From assembly GCA_038239345.1 (NCBI GenBank), contig JBBSEX010000023.1, positions 6,459-70,458 of the forward strand: a stretch of DNA of 64,000 nt, read 5' to 3'. The position numbers were made by a program, and so were the translations under genes. The notes below the pieces were generated by a model. The model had not been told where the DNA came from, ran no database searches, and saw nothing but the letters and a program-made list of their open reading frames with translations. The DNA comes from JBBSEX01 sp038239345. GTDB taxonomy: Bacteria; Acidobacteriota; Terriglobia; Bryobacterales; Bryobacteraceae. Positions 51,518 to 60,546 of this stretch are shown here, piece after piece; position 1 is the stretch's first letter; every line of letters starts with the position of its first letter.

Positions 51518-52655
51518 CTAGCCCTCCAGATACCTCGGAATGTTCATCGTGGTAATGCGCCGGTTGCCTTTCAGCAGCAGCAACGCCTTCAGACCTTGAG
51601 CGCGCTGGTTGTGAAGAATGTAGTGATACCATTTGTGCTCCACTAATTCAGGAACCAGAACCGTGATGTCGCGCTTGGGGTTTTGAGCGCTTAGCTCCAG
51701 CACGTATTCGACGATCGGAACGATGACATTGCGAAATGGTGAGTTGATGCAAACCAACTGCGGAACCGGCCGGCCGGAATCGCGGACAGGCTCCTCTACC
51801 AAGCGCGTCCAAGCTTCCGCCAAGCCGTCGGGATTTTCATCGAATAAAACGCGAACCGCTCTCACGCCGGTCGATAACCCGATCGCGAAGCGCAATCCTT
51901 TCGCGCTGATCTTCTTCCAGCGATCGACTGGAACCACCACCAGCGGTTGATTGATCGAAGCGGTCGATAGTGGCGCCGTCTCGGTAATCTCCGCCGCGAC
52001 CGACCGGAAGTGGCTCTTGATCGCCACCATAACTCCGATCAACATGGGAATAAGAAGCACCGTAATCCACGCGCCATCCAGGAACTTGGCGAATAACACC
52101 ACAACCACAGTAATGCCGGTGGCGGCGGCACCCAGGCCGTTAATCAGCATGTACTGATTAGCTTTGGGGTCGGCCACTTGCGCCAGTGCCAAACCATCCC
52201 GGCTTGCGAAAGAGTGAACGCCAGAAATGCACCCACGGCGTAGAGCGGAATCAGCCGGTCGGTAACGCCACCGAATATGGCCAGCAGGATCGCCGCCAGG
52301 ATGGTCAGCAAATAGATTCCCTGTGAGTAGACCAGACGGCGGCCGCGCAGAGAAAACGCGTAGGGTAGATAGCCGTTTTGCGAGATGACGCGGCAGAGAC
52401 GCGGGAAGTCGGCGAAAGCGGTGTTGGCGGAAAGAGCTAGAAGGATGACGATGCTGATGCTGATCGGGAAAATATAAGCGATTCCGGCCGCTCCAAGCGG
52501 GATCAAAAGTGTGAGCGCCGCTTCCGGCCCGTAAGCCGCCGAACTCAGTGCGTCGAGGCCAAAAAAATCGGGATGCCCGACAGCGGTCCCACTCGCTCGC
52601 CGCGATCGTTGTCGGATCGCAACGGGGGACCAAATAAGAAGTCGAGTACGGACAT
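51518..52655 (-). pseudogene. decayed APC-family permease with internal deletion
   Basis: ATG at 52655 begins MSVLDFLFGPPLRSDNDRGE, a recognisable APC permease start. The reading is broken by a seven-T run (52561-52567; one base fewer than the frame needs), then continues FGLDALSSAAYGPEAALTLL. At about 52440 the sequence jumps from ISISIVILL directly to ALSANTAFADFPRLCRVISQ; intact relatives have some 250-300 residues (about eight helices) in between, so a large in-frame deletion is likely. A second single-base loss lies around 52165-52180 (HWRK then ADPKANQYMLIN). The C-terminal cytoplasmic domain to 51518 is intact. Only about one third of the transporter remains. Confidence 0.8.
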
Positions 52656-52763
52656 GTCTACAGCATAGTGGAAGGTCTAGATCGTTTGGCCCAATATTTA
52701 CGCGGACGGACGGAACGCCTGTTAGAATGCACTAGTTCATTGACTATCGAAGGAGAAAGAAGT

Positions 52764-52931
52764 ATGACCGACGACGAAATCCGCGCTGAGATAGCCAGGC
52801 AAATTCACGATGCTCTTGCGCTTGTGGCCGCCGCGCTCCGGCACGAGGCCGCGCAACCGGGAGGTCCGGTGGCAAGGATAACTCTCGACCGTACGGCCAC
52901 TGCCGTCGAGAATGTGGTGAAGGCCGAGTGA
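52764..52931 (+). CDS. 55-residue hypothetical protein with strong ribosome site
   Basis: ATG at 52764 preceded by AAGGAG (52750-52755) and an 8-base spacer. The product (MTDDEIRAEIARQIHDALAL then VAAALRHEAAQPGGP) is a helical acidic/Ala-rich protein with no hydrophobic anchor. The longer frame back to 52668 lacks this signal. No family is recognised. It is a stand-alone gene between a broken permease and the convergent cyclophilin gene at 52950. Confidence 0.6.
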   Translation: MTDDEIRAEIARQIHDALALVAAALRHEAAQPGGPVARITLDRTATAVENVVKAE

Positions 52932-52949
52932 TCCGGAAAGCGATGAGTA

Positions 52950-54335
52950 CTAACTCTTACCCTGCACGGCAATCCACAGCGTTTGGGGAATCGCATTACC
53001 GCCAAGCGTCACCACTACCGGTTGATCGCCGCCAGGTGAGTTGGCTGGAATCACTGCATTGAATTGGTACAGGCCGACGAGGCCCGGCGCAAGCCCGGCA
53101 TACGAGACCTGCGCCGAACTCGACCCGATATTGAACTGCACCGCTGTCGATAATGTCGTCGGCCCTTGCACGATCTGGCCGGCGATCGGGGTCGCGCTCT
53201 GATCGACAGGACCAAAGCCAATTCCGTAAAAAGTAACGGTCTCACCGGGCACCGCCGGGGACGCCGTGGTGCCGGGGATGTTACCGCTACTGACGAATTG
53301 GCCGCCCGCGGAGTGTGTGGCGGCAACATACTGCTTGCCATCGACGTTAAACGATGCGGGTGCCAAAATCCCCGGTGCCAACGGCGCGAGAGTCAACTTC
53401 CCGGCGGCACTCGCCTGTCCGTTATATGTGACTACTACTGAAACCGCACCGTCGCTACGAACGCTAGCCGGCACTTGCGCGTTAACCTGCGTAGCGCTAA
53501 TGAAAGTTACATAAGCCGCCTGTCCATCCACCGTCACGCTGACGTCGTCGAGCGAGGTCGGCGCTTTTCCATCCTTGAAGTCGCTATCGGCCCATGTCCG
53601 GCTCGTGCCACCCGCAAGGTTTGATCCGTAGATCTCGATATGCGAACCCGCTGTCGCCGTCGCCGATCCTCCAAAGGCGGTGGCAGAGATCACTCCATTC
53701 GTCCCGATCGCCGGCCCCTGCGGCAACACGCGAATCGTTTGCACGATAACGAGGTTGGCGGCTTGGGGCGTGCCGGCGGTGTAATCGATCAGCGGAATTT
53801 GATCGAACGGCGATTGATAGACGCCGGTCGGAGTTGGCAGATTATTGATTGCGTCCATAACCGCTAAGCCCGCCGCGTTGGTGATTCTTCCAAACACCGT
53901 GAAGCCGCCATTCTGCGTATTCAGAGTCTTGGAATTATCGATGACATTGAAGAACCATTGATCGGTGGCGCTGTTGGGGTCTCCATCGGCCTTTGCCATC
54001 GCCAACGTCCCGCGAATATTGGAAACGCCGAACTCGTTCTTCACCGCCGGGTCGGTCGGTATTTTCACGAAAGTATTGTTCACTACGTTGTAGCCCCCGC
54101 CCTGAATGATGAAACTAGGAACGGAGCGATGGATCAGCGAATTGTCGAAATTACCCCGATTCACGTAATTCAGAAAGTTGGCGACGGTCATGGGAGCCTG
54201 GCTTTGCAGCAGCGTAACATCAATGTCGCCCAGAGTGGTATGAAAGCGTGCCACGGGTAGAGGCGTACTCTGGCCCGGAAGCGCCGCTGGAAGAAGGGAA
54301 AAAAGTAGAAAAACTACGGTATGACGAAGATTCAT
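52950..54335 (-). CDS. secreted cyclophilin fused to a TIGR03437-type Ig-like domain
   Basis: 461 residues with signal peptide (MNLRHTVVFLLFSLLPAALP). Residues about 28-190 are a cyclophilin peptidyl-prolyl isomerase: ARFHTTLGDIDVTLLQSQAP, VANFLNYVNRGNFDNSLIHR, RGTLAMAKADGDPNSATDQWFF. After it, residues about 215-461 carry the TIGR03437-like domain with IGTNGVISATAFGGSATATA, IEIYGSNLAGGTSRTW and QVNAQVPASVRS motifs and a final strand set. TIGR03437 is an Ig-like domain first noted as abundant in Solibacter. The fusion suggests a folding enzyme tied to the surface. It is 26 bases from the next gene (same strand). Confidence 0.9.
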   Translation of the reverse strand: MNLRHTVVFLLFSLLPAALPGQSTPLPVARFHTTLGDIDVTLLQSQAPMTVANFLNYVNRGNFDNSLIHRSVPSFIIQGGGYNVVNNTFVKIPTDPAVKNEFGVSNIRGTLAMAKADGDPNSATDQWFFNVIDNSKTLNTQNGGFTVFGRITNAAGLAVMDAINNLPTPTGVYQSPFDQIPLIDYTAGTPQAANLVIVQTIRVLPQGPAIGTNGVISATAFGGSATATAGSHIEIYGSNLAGGTSRTWADSDFKDGKAPTSLDDVSVTVDGQAAYVTFISATQVNAQVPASVRSDGAVSVVVTYNGQASAAGKLTLAPLAPGILAPASFNVDGKQYVAATHSAGGQFVSSGNIPGTTASPAVPGETVTFYGIGFGPVDQSATPIAGQIVQGPTTLSTAVQFNIGSSSAQVSYAGLAPGLVGLYQFNAVIPANSPGGDQPVVVTLGGNAIPQTLWIAVQGKS

Positions 54336-54361
54336 GGAGCTATTCGAAGTTTACCGTATAG

Positions 54362-54928
54362 CTAATCCGGGAAGAGATAAAGCAGAACGTCCACCTGGGT
54401 TGCGCCCGGCCCGGTCCCGCCATTTGTGATCTTCAGCGTCAGATGCCGGCTGAAATTCAGCGGCTGGTTCCATTGGGACCAGGAGTCCCCGACGCTGTCG
54501 ATCTGGCTGATTTCCTGCTTGCCGCCACCTTTCTGATCGCCGTAGATCGTAATCGCCGCCGAGCCATTTTGAGGCGCGATTGTTCTGGCGTACACCACGA
54601 TGTGACGGTAGTGCTCGACATCCTGCTCTTCATAAACAACATGCTCGCTGGGGTTCACCTGGCGGTATTCGATAACTCGCCCACCTTTTGAGGTCTTCCC
54701 TTCTGACGGTCCTAAATGAGAAGTGATGGAGGCCAGGACTACGCCAATGAGCAGAAAGCCGAACAATAACGTTCCCTGGCCGCGGAGGTACGTCTTCCAG
54801 GTGGAAATGCTTGTGGGCAATTTTCGCCCTACTTTGCGAAGCAGCGCACGAATTAAAAAATAGGCCACCACTGCGGCCAGCGCGATTATCGTGTAAGTCT
54901 TGAGCTCTGCCAAACTGAAGCCGAACAT
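54362..54928 (-). CDS. membrane protein of unknown function
   Basis: 188 residues. Two membrane helices lie in the N-terminal half (about 12-29, ALAAVVAYFLIRALL, and 51-67, LLFGFLLIGVVLASI). The C-terminal 110 residues are soluble and beta-like (VIEYRQVNPSEHVVYEEQD, HLTLKITNGGTGPGATQ, VDVLLYLFPD), placed on the outer side. The family is not recognised. It precedes the cyclophilin gene by 26 bases on the same strand and could be co-transcribed with it. Confidence 0.65.
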   Translation of the reverse strand: MFGFSLAELKTYTIIALAAVVAYFLIRALLRKVGRKLPTSISTWKTYLRGQGTLLFGFLLIGVVLASITSHLGPSEGKTSKGGRVIEYRQVNPSEHVVYEEQDVEHYRHIVVYARTIAPQNGSAAITIYGDQKGGGKQEISQIDSVGDSWSQWNQPLNFSRHLTLKITNGGTGPGATQVDVLLYLFPD

Positions 54929-54997
54929 TCTGCCGCCTTCCGGACTTCGGAGGTAATCAATATACTAAAATCTCCGCAAGCCGCGTTCTGTATGCGC

Positions 54998-55026
54998 TTG
55001 ACAGTATGTGTGTATACCATTACCAT
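54998..55026 (+). promoter_or_regulatory. sigma-70-type promoter of the ribbon-helix-helix gene
   Basis: TTGACA at 54998-55003 is a perfect -35 box; 17 bases later TACCAT (55021-55026) can serve as -10. Transcription would begin near 55033, about 32 bases before the ATG at 55065. It is the best-looking vegetative promoter in the window. Confidence 0.65.
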
Positions 55027-55054
55027 ACGGCTAGGATACGGCAAATACCCGTAT
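55025..55054. repeat. candidate operator: ATACGG repeats over the start site
   Basis: ATACGG occurs at 55025-55030 and 55036-55041, and its inverse CCGTAT at 55049-55054; the first overlaps the -10 box. Repeats of 5-8 bases are typical sites for ribbon-helix-helix dimers, and the gene at 55065 encodes such a protein, so negative autoregulation is likely but inferred. Confidence 0.5.
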
Positions 55055-55064
55055 CGAAAATTCT

Positions 55065-55298
55065 ATGGCAACTACCAAAGTGACAGTGAACTTACCGGAT
55101 GAGACTGTGAGCGCCCTCAAGAGCATTGCCAGTGCACGTGGAACCACTGTGACGGAAGCTCTTCGACAGGTGATTGAAAGCCAGCGATTTTTGGATGGCG
55201 AGGTCCAAAAAGGGAATGATCTGCTGATTCAAAACCCAAAGGATAATACCGTTCGGCAGGTTGTCTTCAACGCACCGCCAAAGAGTGCAGCGCGCTAA
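55065..55298 (+). CDS. ribbon-helix-helix (CopG-type) DNA-binding protein
   Basis: 77 residues. TKVTVNLPDETVSALKSIASARGTTVTEALRQVIESQRFLD is the ribbon-helix-helix fold: strand KVTVNLP, first helix DETVSALKSIASARG and second helix TVTEALRQVIESQR. The C-terminal 30 residues are an extended tail, which in antitoxins binds a toxin. Standard RHH members are antitoxin-like or auto-repressors. No toxin-like gene follows; the next gene (55323) encodes a membrane protein. A strong promoter and repeat operator lie upstream. Confidence 0.82.
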   Translation: MATTKVTVNLPDETVSALKSIASARGTTVTEALRQVIESQRFLDGEVQKGNDLLIQNPKDNTVRQVVFNAPPKSAAR

Positions 55299-55322
55299 AG
55301 ATCGCCTTTCGCGATAACCGAT

Positions 55323-55721
55323 TTGGCCGGCGAACTGGATTTAAGTCATGAAGTTCCGACTGATGCGCCTACAACGGCGGTTCAGGTTTCGGCGCCATTC
55401 AGCCTGGAAGAGCGGCGCGAAGAAGCGCGTGGCGATCTTGCCCGCGGGCTTCTCTGGCTCCTTACCTTTGTGATCGGAGGCGTGCTTGCCTTCGTCGGAC
55501 TGGGCCGCCTGGACGGATCTGTGATTACACAATCGATCTTCCCATCGCTGGTAGCACTGGCGGGGACGGCCTTGGGCTTCTATTTCGGTTCGCAGTCGGG
55601 AAAAAACGCGGATTCCGGATCCCTGGGAAGTAACGTAAATTCCGCACCTCGTCCGTTAGGTCCGCCCATGGCGGAAAACTCCAGTCACGATACCGCGAGC
55701 GCCACCCCACGGGACATTTAA
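55323..55721 (+). CDS. small membrane protein next to the RHH gene
   Basis: 132 residues from a TTG at 55323 (no ATG in frame; start uncertain). A Glu/Arg-rich cytoplasmic N-terminus (SLEERREEARGDLARG) leads into two transmembrane helices (LLWLLTFVIGGVLAFVGLG and SIFPSLVALAGTALGFYFGS), with a Ser/Asn/Pro-rich tail. The two-helix topology with a short turn (RLDGSVITQ) resembles holin-like or small channel proteins but no family is recognised. It lies 24 bases after the RHH gene, so it is probably part of the same transcript. Confidence 0.6.
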   Translation: MAGELDLSHEVPTDAPTTAVQVSAPFSLEERREEARGDLARGLLWLLTFVIGGVLAFVGLGRLDGSVITQSIFPSLVALAGTALGFYFGSQSGKNADSGSLGSNVNSAPRPLGPPMAENSSHDTASATPRDI

Positions 55722-55734
55722 CGATGCACGAACG

Positions 55735-56421
55735 CTAGCGTTTCACGATTACAAGCGTCGAGGCGATGATGTCATGCAGGCACTGCTTTTTCTCAGTGAA
55801 GCCAGCCATGATGTAGCCGATGTACATCGTCATTCCAGAGATGATCTTGCTGAAGAAACGGGCGTTGGCCCGTCCGAAGGTGATTGGGTTGCCGCTCAGG
55901 TCCGTGACAATAATCCCCATCACTCGCTTGCCGAACGTGGCCTGGTGGCGCGAGCTTTCCTGCATCGTGAAATACAGCCAAACCATTACTAAGATCGCGA
56001 TGTAGAACAGGCCATATCCCATCAGGAGCGGCATTAAAACCGTCGGGTCGGGATCGCGTCCATTCATGGTTTGTAGGGAGGTCATCAAAGTTGCGCCGAA
56101 CACCAGGGCCAGAACCGCGATAACGATTCCCATCGGAATAGAGAGAATAATTCCATCCACCATGTATGCGGCGACGCGTTTCCAAAATCCGGCGTACTCA
56201 AAATACGCGGCGGGCGCTGGCGGGCCCCAAGCCGGAGCCTGCGGTGCATACGGTTGCGCGTAAGGCTGAACATAAGGCTGTGGCGGTGCATAAACATCGG
56301 CAGGGGCCACGGGTAAAGCAGGAGGCGCCGCCACTGCCGCATTCGCATTCACTACGGCGCCGCAGCCGCGACAAAACTGGGATGTTGGGATGTTATCAGT
56401 GCCACAGCGCGTGCAAAACAT
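55735..56421 (-). CDS. zinc-ribbon RDD-family membrane protein
   Basis: 228 residues. The N-terminal zinc ribbon has two CxxC pairs (MFCTRCGTDN and FCRGCG); a Pro/Tyr/Gln-rich linker (about 35-72) follows, and then the RDD domain with FWKRVAAYMVDGIILSIP (its conserved Arg and Asp), and about four membrane helices. RDD proteins are small inner-membrane proteins, some with Na+/H+ antiport reported; function is generally unknown. The zinc-ribbon and PYVQP repeats place the linker in the cytoplasm. It is convergent with the membrane gene at 55323 and 65 bases from the ComEC stop. Confidence 0.88.
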   Translation of the reverse strand: MFCTRCGTDNIPTSQFCRGCGAVVNANAAVAAPPALPVAPADVYAPPQPYVQPYAQPYAPQAPAWGPPAPAAYFEYAGFWKRVAAYMVDGIILSIPMGIVIAVLALVFGATLMTSLQTMNGRDPDPTVLMPLLMGYGLFYIAILVMVWLYFTMQESSRHQATFGKRVMGIIVTDLSGNPITFGRANARFFSKIISGMTMYIGYIMAGFTEKKQCLHDIIASTLVIVKR

Positions 56422-56486
56422 GGTCGGCCTCCAGCAGGATTGGAGTACACAGTATAACTCGATTAGAAGGCGTGCGGGCTAGGGCC

Positions 56487-58994
56487 CTACCGCTCTCGAG
56501 ACCAGTCCGCCGTGTCCACCGTCAGGTGTTTCCCGTCGCTCACAACACGCACCAGACCCAGTTGGTCGGTACGCAGAATTTCGGCGTGCCTTTCATCCAA
56601 GCGGCGGATTACGTCGGGATGGGGATGATGAAAACTGTTCTCGAAACCGTCGGAAATGATGGCGAATTTCGGGTGGGCGGCATCCAGGAGCGAATCGATA
56701 CTGGAGGTCTTGCTGCCGTGATGCGCCACCTTCAGAACATCCACCTGCCGGACACGATCGTCGGCAACGAGCCGCGCTTCCATCTGCCGTTCCATATCGC
56801 CGGTGAGCAGAAACGAGTGCGCCCCATAGCTGAGGCGAAAAGCCAGTGAATCATTATTTTTGGGCGCGGGTCCCGGTTCATAATCGGCGGGCGGCGACAG
56901 GACTTCGATCTTCGTGTTTCCAAAATCGAATGCCCGCGTCGCATCCAGCGCCACCACCTTGACGCCGCTCGCCTCGGCCTTCTGCCGCAGCGCCATCCAA
57001 TCTTTGGATTCGGAATTGGCGCCCACCCACAACTCGCGGGGCTGGAAGTTGTCTATCAATGCCGGGATGCCGCCTATATGATCTGCATGAGCGTGGGTGG
57101 CCACGATGATGTCGATATGGCGAATACCCCGGCCCCAGAGGTACGGAGAAACGACATCCTCACCGATATCCAGACGCGGTTTGGGACGATTTCCGAATAC
57201 CGGTATCCCACCGCCATCCACTAACATCAGCTTGCCATCGGGAAAGGCGACAAGGAGCGAATCCCCTTGCCCGACGTCGATGGCCGTCAATTCCAGCTTG
57301 CCTCGCTCGCTTAGCGGCGGGAAGGGACTCCACAGCAGCAGGACGAGGAAAACCGCCGCCAGCGCCAACGACGGCCAGCGCCACCAACATCGCTTCCGGC
57401 TGGCAAACGCAACCAGGACCAGAGCCCCTACCAGCGCTATGGAGACCCACCAGGGAGGATCCGGAATGCGCCATTGCGGCTCCCATTGCGCATGCCAAGC
57501 AGCGATTCTGGCCGCCCACATAAGCAGACTCTCTGTAATTGCCGCGGGAATACTCCAGCCGGTAAAAATCGCCACGAACCCGATGGGGACAACCAACGAC
57601 ATGATCGGCACGATGAAGACATTCGCTGACAGGCCCGAGATGGAAATCCGATGAAAATAAATCGCCATCGGAAGGGCCAGCCCGATCTGGATCACAGCCG
57701 AAATTGCCACGAGTTCATAAACGTAAAATGCAACACGGATCGGGAAGGCGATTATCCGCAGAATCCAGTTGACGGGCAGCCTTATGTAGAGCGCAACTGT
57801 CTCGGCCAGCAACCGCAGCTCGACGCGAAATTGCGCGGCCTTCGGTTCCATATGAGGATCGATACTCAGATCCGCGAGGTTGCGCAAGCCGCGCGCAAAC
57901 GGCCCCGACGTCGCTTCGATCAACGGCACACAGAGCACCCCGATCACAGCCACGGATAGAAACGACAGTTGGAAGCTGGCATCGAACATCTGGTTTGGGT
58001 CATAGAGTATGTAACCGAGGGCGACCACAGCCAGCAGGTTAAGCAGCTTCCGTTGGCGGAAGAAATAGCGGGCGATCAGGTAGACGGTGAATCCACCGGC
58101 GGCGCGGACCACTGGGGCCGACCATCCCGAGACCATCGCATAAACCCAGGCGCCGGATGCCGCGATCGCCAACGCCGGTAGTTCCGGAATAAAACAAAGA
58201 CGCAAGAGAAATAGCAGAAACATCGCCAGGACGGAAACGTGCTGGCCTGAAATTACGAGCGCGTGGAAAGTGCCGGTGCGGCGGAAATGTTCGGTCCAGG
58301 CCTTTTCCAGATTGGTGGTTTCGCCAATCAGAATACCTTCCAGCATTGCGATGGTGTACGGCTTGCCCGCATAAAGTGATTCCAACCGATCCAGTGCTGC
58401 GACGCGCAAGGCGAAAATGGCAGCAAAGAAGCGCGAACCACAAGTGCCGGGCAGGATAGAGACCGTAGCACCCTGGCGTGCCGAGGCAGTCCAGAATACC
58501 TGTTGACGGTTAAGAAAATTGACGTAGTCGAAAGCCCCGGGATTGCCGAAATTATGCAGCCGCCGGATGCGCGCCTCCACTTCGACCCGCTGCCCATATC
58601 GCAGTGGCGGCGGACGCTCCCCCTCGCGGAGGTTCAGCCCGACATGCACCCTTGCCCCGGGCTCGAGTTCCAGCGTGAACTGCTCGCGGGTTTCGTGAAA
58701 GACCGCCGGCTCAACGACACAACCGCTCAAAACTACCGCTTCGCCCGACGCCGCATCCAATTCAGGCGGGGGCCCAGGCCGATGACTGAGCTCCACAAGC
58801 ACCCCGGCCGCCAGTAGAGCAAGCAGGGTGGAATAAATCGTCAGACGGCGAGTTCCGCGCCAGAGACTAAATAGCGCGATCGCGGTAAAGGCGAGCGCAA
58901 CAAGCCAGCTCTCTCTGTAACCAAACAAAGCGAGACGCGAAAGTAAAATACCTGAAGCAACGGCAATCAGGGGGGCAAGAAGCGGATCATGCAT
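56487..58994 (-). CDS. comEC: ComEC/Rec2-type DNA-uptake channel
   Basis: 835 residues with about 10 membrane helices. The N-terminal DUF4131 and OB-like region (LEPGARVHVGLNLREGERPP) is followed by the competence domain (EHFRRTGTFHALVISGQHVSVLAMFL) and a C-terminal metallo-beta-lactamase domain with T-H634-A-H636-A-D638-H639 (nuclease-type zinc motif) and LTGDMERQMEARL. In transformation, ComEC takes single-stranded DNA through the inner membrane and the C-terminal domain degrades the other strand. A Flp pilin gene follows in reverse order at 59045, on the same strand upstream. An intact nuclease motif suggests a working channel. Confidence 0.95.
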   Translation of the reverse strand: MHDPLLAPLIAVASGILLSRLALFGYRESWLVALAFTAIALFSLWRGTRRLTIYSTLLALLAAGVLVELSHRPGPPPELDAASGEAVVLSGCVVEPAVFHETREQFTLELEPGARVHVGLNLREGERPPPLRYGQRVEVEARIRRLHNFGNPGAFDYVNFLNRQQVFWTASARQGATVSILPGTCGSRFFAAIFALRVAALDRLESLYAGKPYTIAMLEGILIGETTNLEKAWTEHFRRTGTFHALVISGQHVSVLAMFLLFLLRLCFIPELPALAIAASGAWVYAMVSGWSAPVVRAAGGFTVYLIARYFFRQRKLLNLLAVVALGYILYDPNQMFDASFQLSFLSVAVIGVLCVPLIEATSGPFARGLRNLADLSIDPHMEPKAAQFRVELRLLAETVALYIRLPVNWILRIIAFPIRVAFYVYELVAISAVIQIGLALPMAIYFHRISISGLSANVFIVPIMSLVVPIGFVAIFTGWSIPAAITESLLMWAARIAAWHAQWEPQWRIPDPPWWVSIALVGALVLVAFASRKRCWWRWPSLALAAVFLVLLLWSPFPPLSERGKLELTAIDVGQGDSLLVAFPDGKLMLVDGGGIPVFGNRPKPRLDIGEDVVSPYLWGRGIRHIDIIVATHAHADHIGGIPALIDNFQPRELWVGANSESKDWMALRQKAEASGVKVVALDATRAFDFGNTKIEVLSPPADYEPGPAPKNNDSLAFRLSYGAHSFLLTGDMERQMEARLVADDRVRQVDVLKVAHHGSKTSSIDSLLDAAHPKFAIISDGFENSFHHPHPDVIRRLDERHAEILRTDQLGLVRVVSDGKHLTVDTADWSRER

Positions 58995-59044
58995 GCGGCG
59001 TCACTAAAAGAGTGCCGCCGGCGAAAGAAAGTTCTCGAATGGAA

Positions 59045-59242
59045 CTAGCTCTGGGCACCCGCGCTGGTCATCACGCTGCTAATCTTTGAGAAGATCGTGC
59101 TGATCTTATTTGCGACTCCGGGCATAATCGCTCCGGCCGCCACCGCCACAAAGCCCGCCATCAACGCGTACTCGATCAAATCTTGCGCATGATCGTCGCT
59201 CCAGATTTGGGCCCACGCGGTTATTTTAAGAATATAATCCAT
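59045..59242 (-). CDS. Flp/Fap-type pilin component
   Basis: 65 residues from ATG 59242, preceded by GAGGT. The segment DDHAQDLIEYALMAGFVAVAAGAIMPGV is the Flp pilin hydrophobic helix with a conserved Glu (Q-D-L-I-E-Y-A), and the C-terminal helix is amphipathic. The leader is longer than in classic Flp pilins and a prepilin peptidase site (G before the helix) is not obvious. It builds Tad-type fibres used in adhesion; the neighbour ComEC suggests, but does not prove, a role in DNA uptake. No other Tad genes lie in the window. The 139-base gap to 59382 holds nothing recognised. Confidence 0.82.
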   Translation of the reverse strand: MDYILKITAWAQIWSDDHAQDLIEYALMAGFVAVAAGAIMPGVANKISTIFSKISSVMTSAGAQS

Positions 59243-59381
59243 TTTGATTACCTCTATGAGTATTGTTAGCCATCGTTCAATATCCGGCAATTAGTCATTC
59301 CCGTAGAAAGCGCTTTAAAGTCCCATGCTTATTGTTCGAGGGGACTAAGTAGTTACCCCCGCTTGTGGTGTACTGAGGCAT

Positions 59382-60536
59382 ATGAAGATCGTCGCCATCG
59401 ATACTTACATCGCCGGAAACCCCTGGAAAAACTGGCTATTCGCCATAGTACTGACGGATGAAGGAATTTGTGGTGTCGGCGAGGGAACCCTCAACTATTT
59501 CGCGAAAACAGTTGAAACAGCCATTCATGAATTGAAACCCCTGGTACTTGGCATGGACCCCTTCCAGGTAGAAGTCCTATCCCAGCGCTTGATTCGAGAT
59601 CCATACTCCGACGGTGGCCAAATTCACATGTGCGCTGTCGCGGCAATTGAAATCGCCTGTTGGGACATTATCGGCAAAGCCTGTGGACAGCCGATTTACA
59701 ACCTCTGGGGCGGCCAATGCCACCAGCGGCTACGGGCCTACGCCAACGGCTGGTATCGTGGACCGCGCACGCCCGAGAGCTTTGCCGAGAAGGCCAAGGC
59801 AGTGGTCAAACGGGGCTATACAGCCCTAAAATTCGATCCTTTCGGCAATGCCTGGCGTACGCTGCCGCGTTACGATTTCGATCTCAGCATCGATATCATT
59901 CGAGCCGTGCGCGAATCGGTGGGCGATTCGGTTGACATTCTGATAGAAGGCCATTCGCGCTTTAATGTCGCCACGGCGGTGGAAGTGGCGAACGCGATTG
60001 CTCCGATGCGCCCGGCTTGGTTTGAAGAGCCCGTGCCGCACACAAACACCGCCGCGATGGTTGAAGTAGCCCGGCGCAGTCCGGTGCCGATTGCTACCGG
60101 CGAAAGCTTTTCCAGCAAGCAGCAATTCGCCGATCTTTTAAAGCATGAAGTGGTGGGTATTCTACAGCCCGAACCGCTGAATTTGGGTGGCCTGTTCGCT
60201 ACCCGTAAAATAGCCGACATGGTGGACGCGCATTACGGCATGATCGCTCCTCATTCGGCGCAAGGCCCGGTGTGTTCAGCCGCGTGCGCGCAACTCAATG
60301 CGTCGTTACCGAATTTCCTGATTCATGAGATCTTCGACGATTTCAATGAGTCCTGGGAAAAAGATATTGTCATCAACGGCGTGGAAGTAGTGAATGGATA
60401 TATTGAAATGTCGAATCGACCGGGCTTAGGAATAGACCTGAATTTGGAGGAAATTGCCCGGCATCCTTATCAGCAGGAAAACTCTCTGCCGCTGTTCAAG
60501 AGCGGATGGGAGAAGCGGCAGCAGCAGACTAGCTAA
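59382..60536 (+). CDS. enolase-superfamily (mandelate racemase/muconate lactonizing type) enzyme
   Basis: 384 residues. The N-terminal capping domain (1-125) ends with IACWDIIGKACGQPIYNLWGG, the family MR/MLE signature region. The barrel has GYTALKFDPFG (base Lys followed by Asp, KxD form), DILIEGHSRF, WFEEPV, ATGESF and IAPHSAQGP (His base). Metal ligands are the acidic residues in ILIEGH, FEEPV and TGESF. Members dehydrate sugar acids (galactonate, fuconate and related) or racemize; specificity cannot be read safely. The strand is opposite to its neighbours and it stands alone. Confidence 0.9.
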   Translation: MKIVAIDTYIAGNPWKNWLFAIVLTDEGICGVGEGTLNYFAKTVETAIHELKPLVLGMDPFQVEVLSQRLIRDPYSDGGQIHMCAVAAIEIACWDIIGKACGQPIYNLWGGQCHQRLRAYANGWYRGPRTPESFAEKAKAVVKRGYTALKFDPFGNAWRTLPRYDFDLSIDIIRAVRESVGDSVDILIEGHSRFNVATAVEVANAIAPMRPAWFEEPVPHTNTAAMVEVARRSPVPIATGESFSSKQQFADLLKHEVVGILQPEPLNLGGLFATRKIADMVDAHYGMIAPHSAQGPVCSAACAQLNASLPNFLIHEIFDDFNESWEKDIVINGVEVVNGYIEMSNRPGLGIDLNLEEIARHPYQQENSLPLFKSGWEKRQQQTS

Positions 60537-60546
60537 CACCGCGTAA

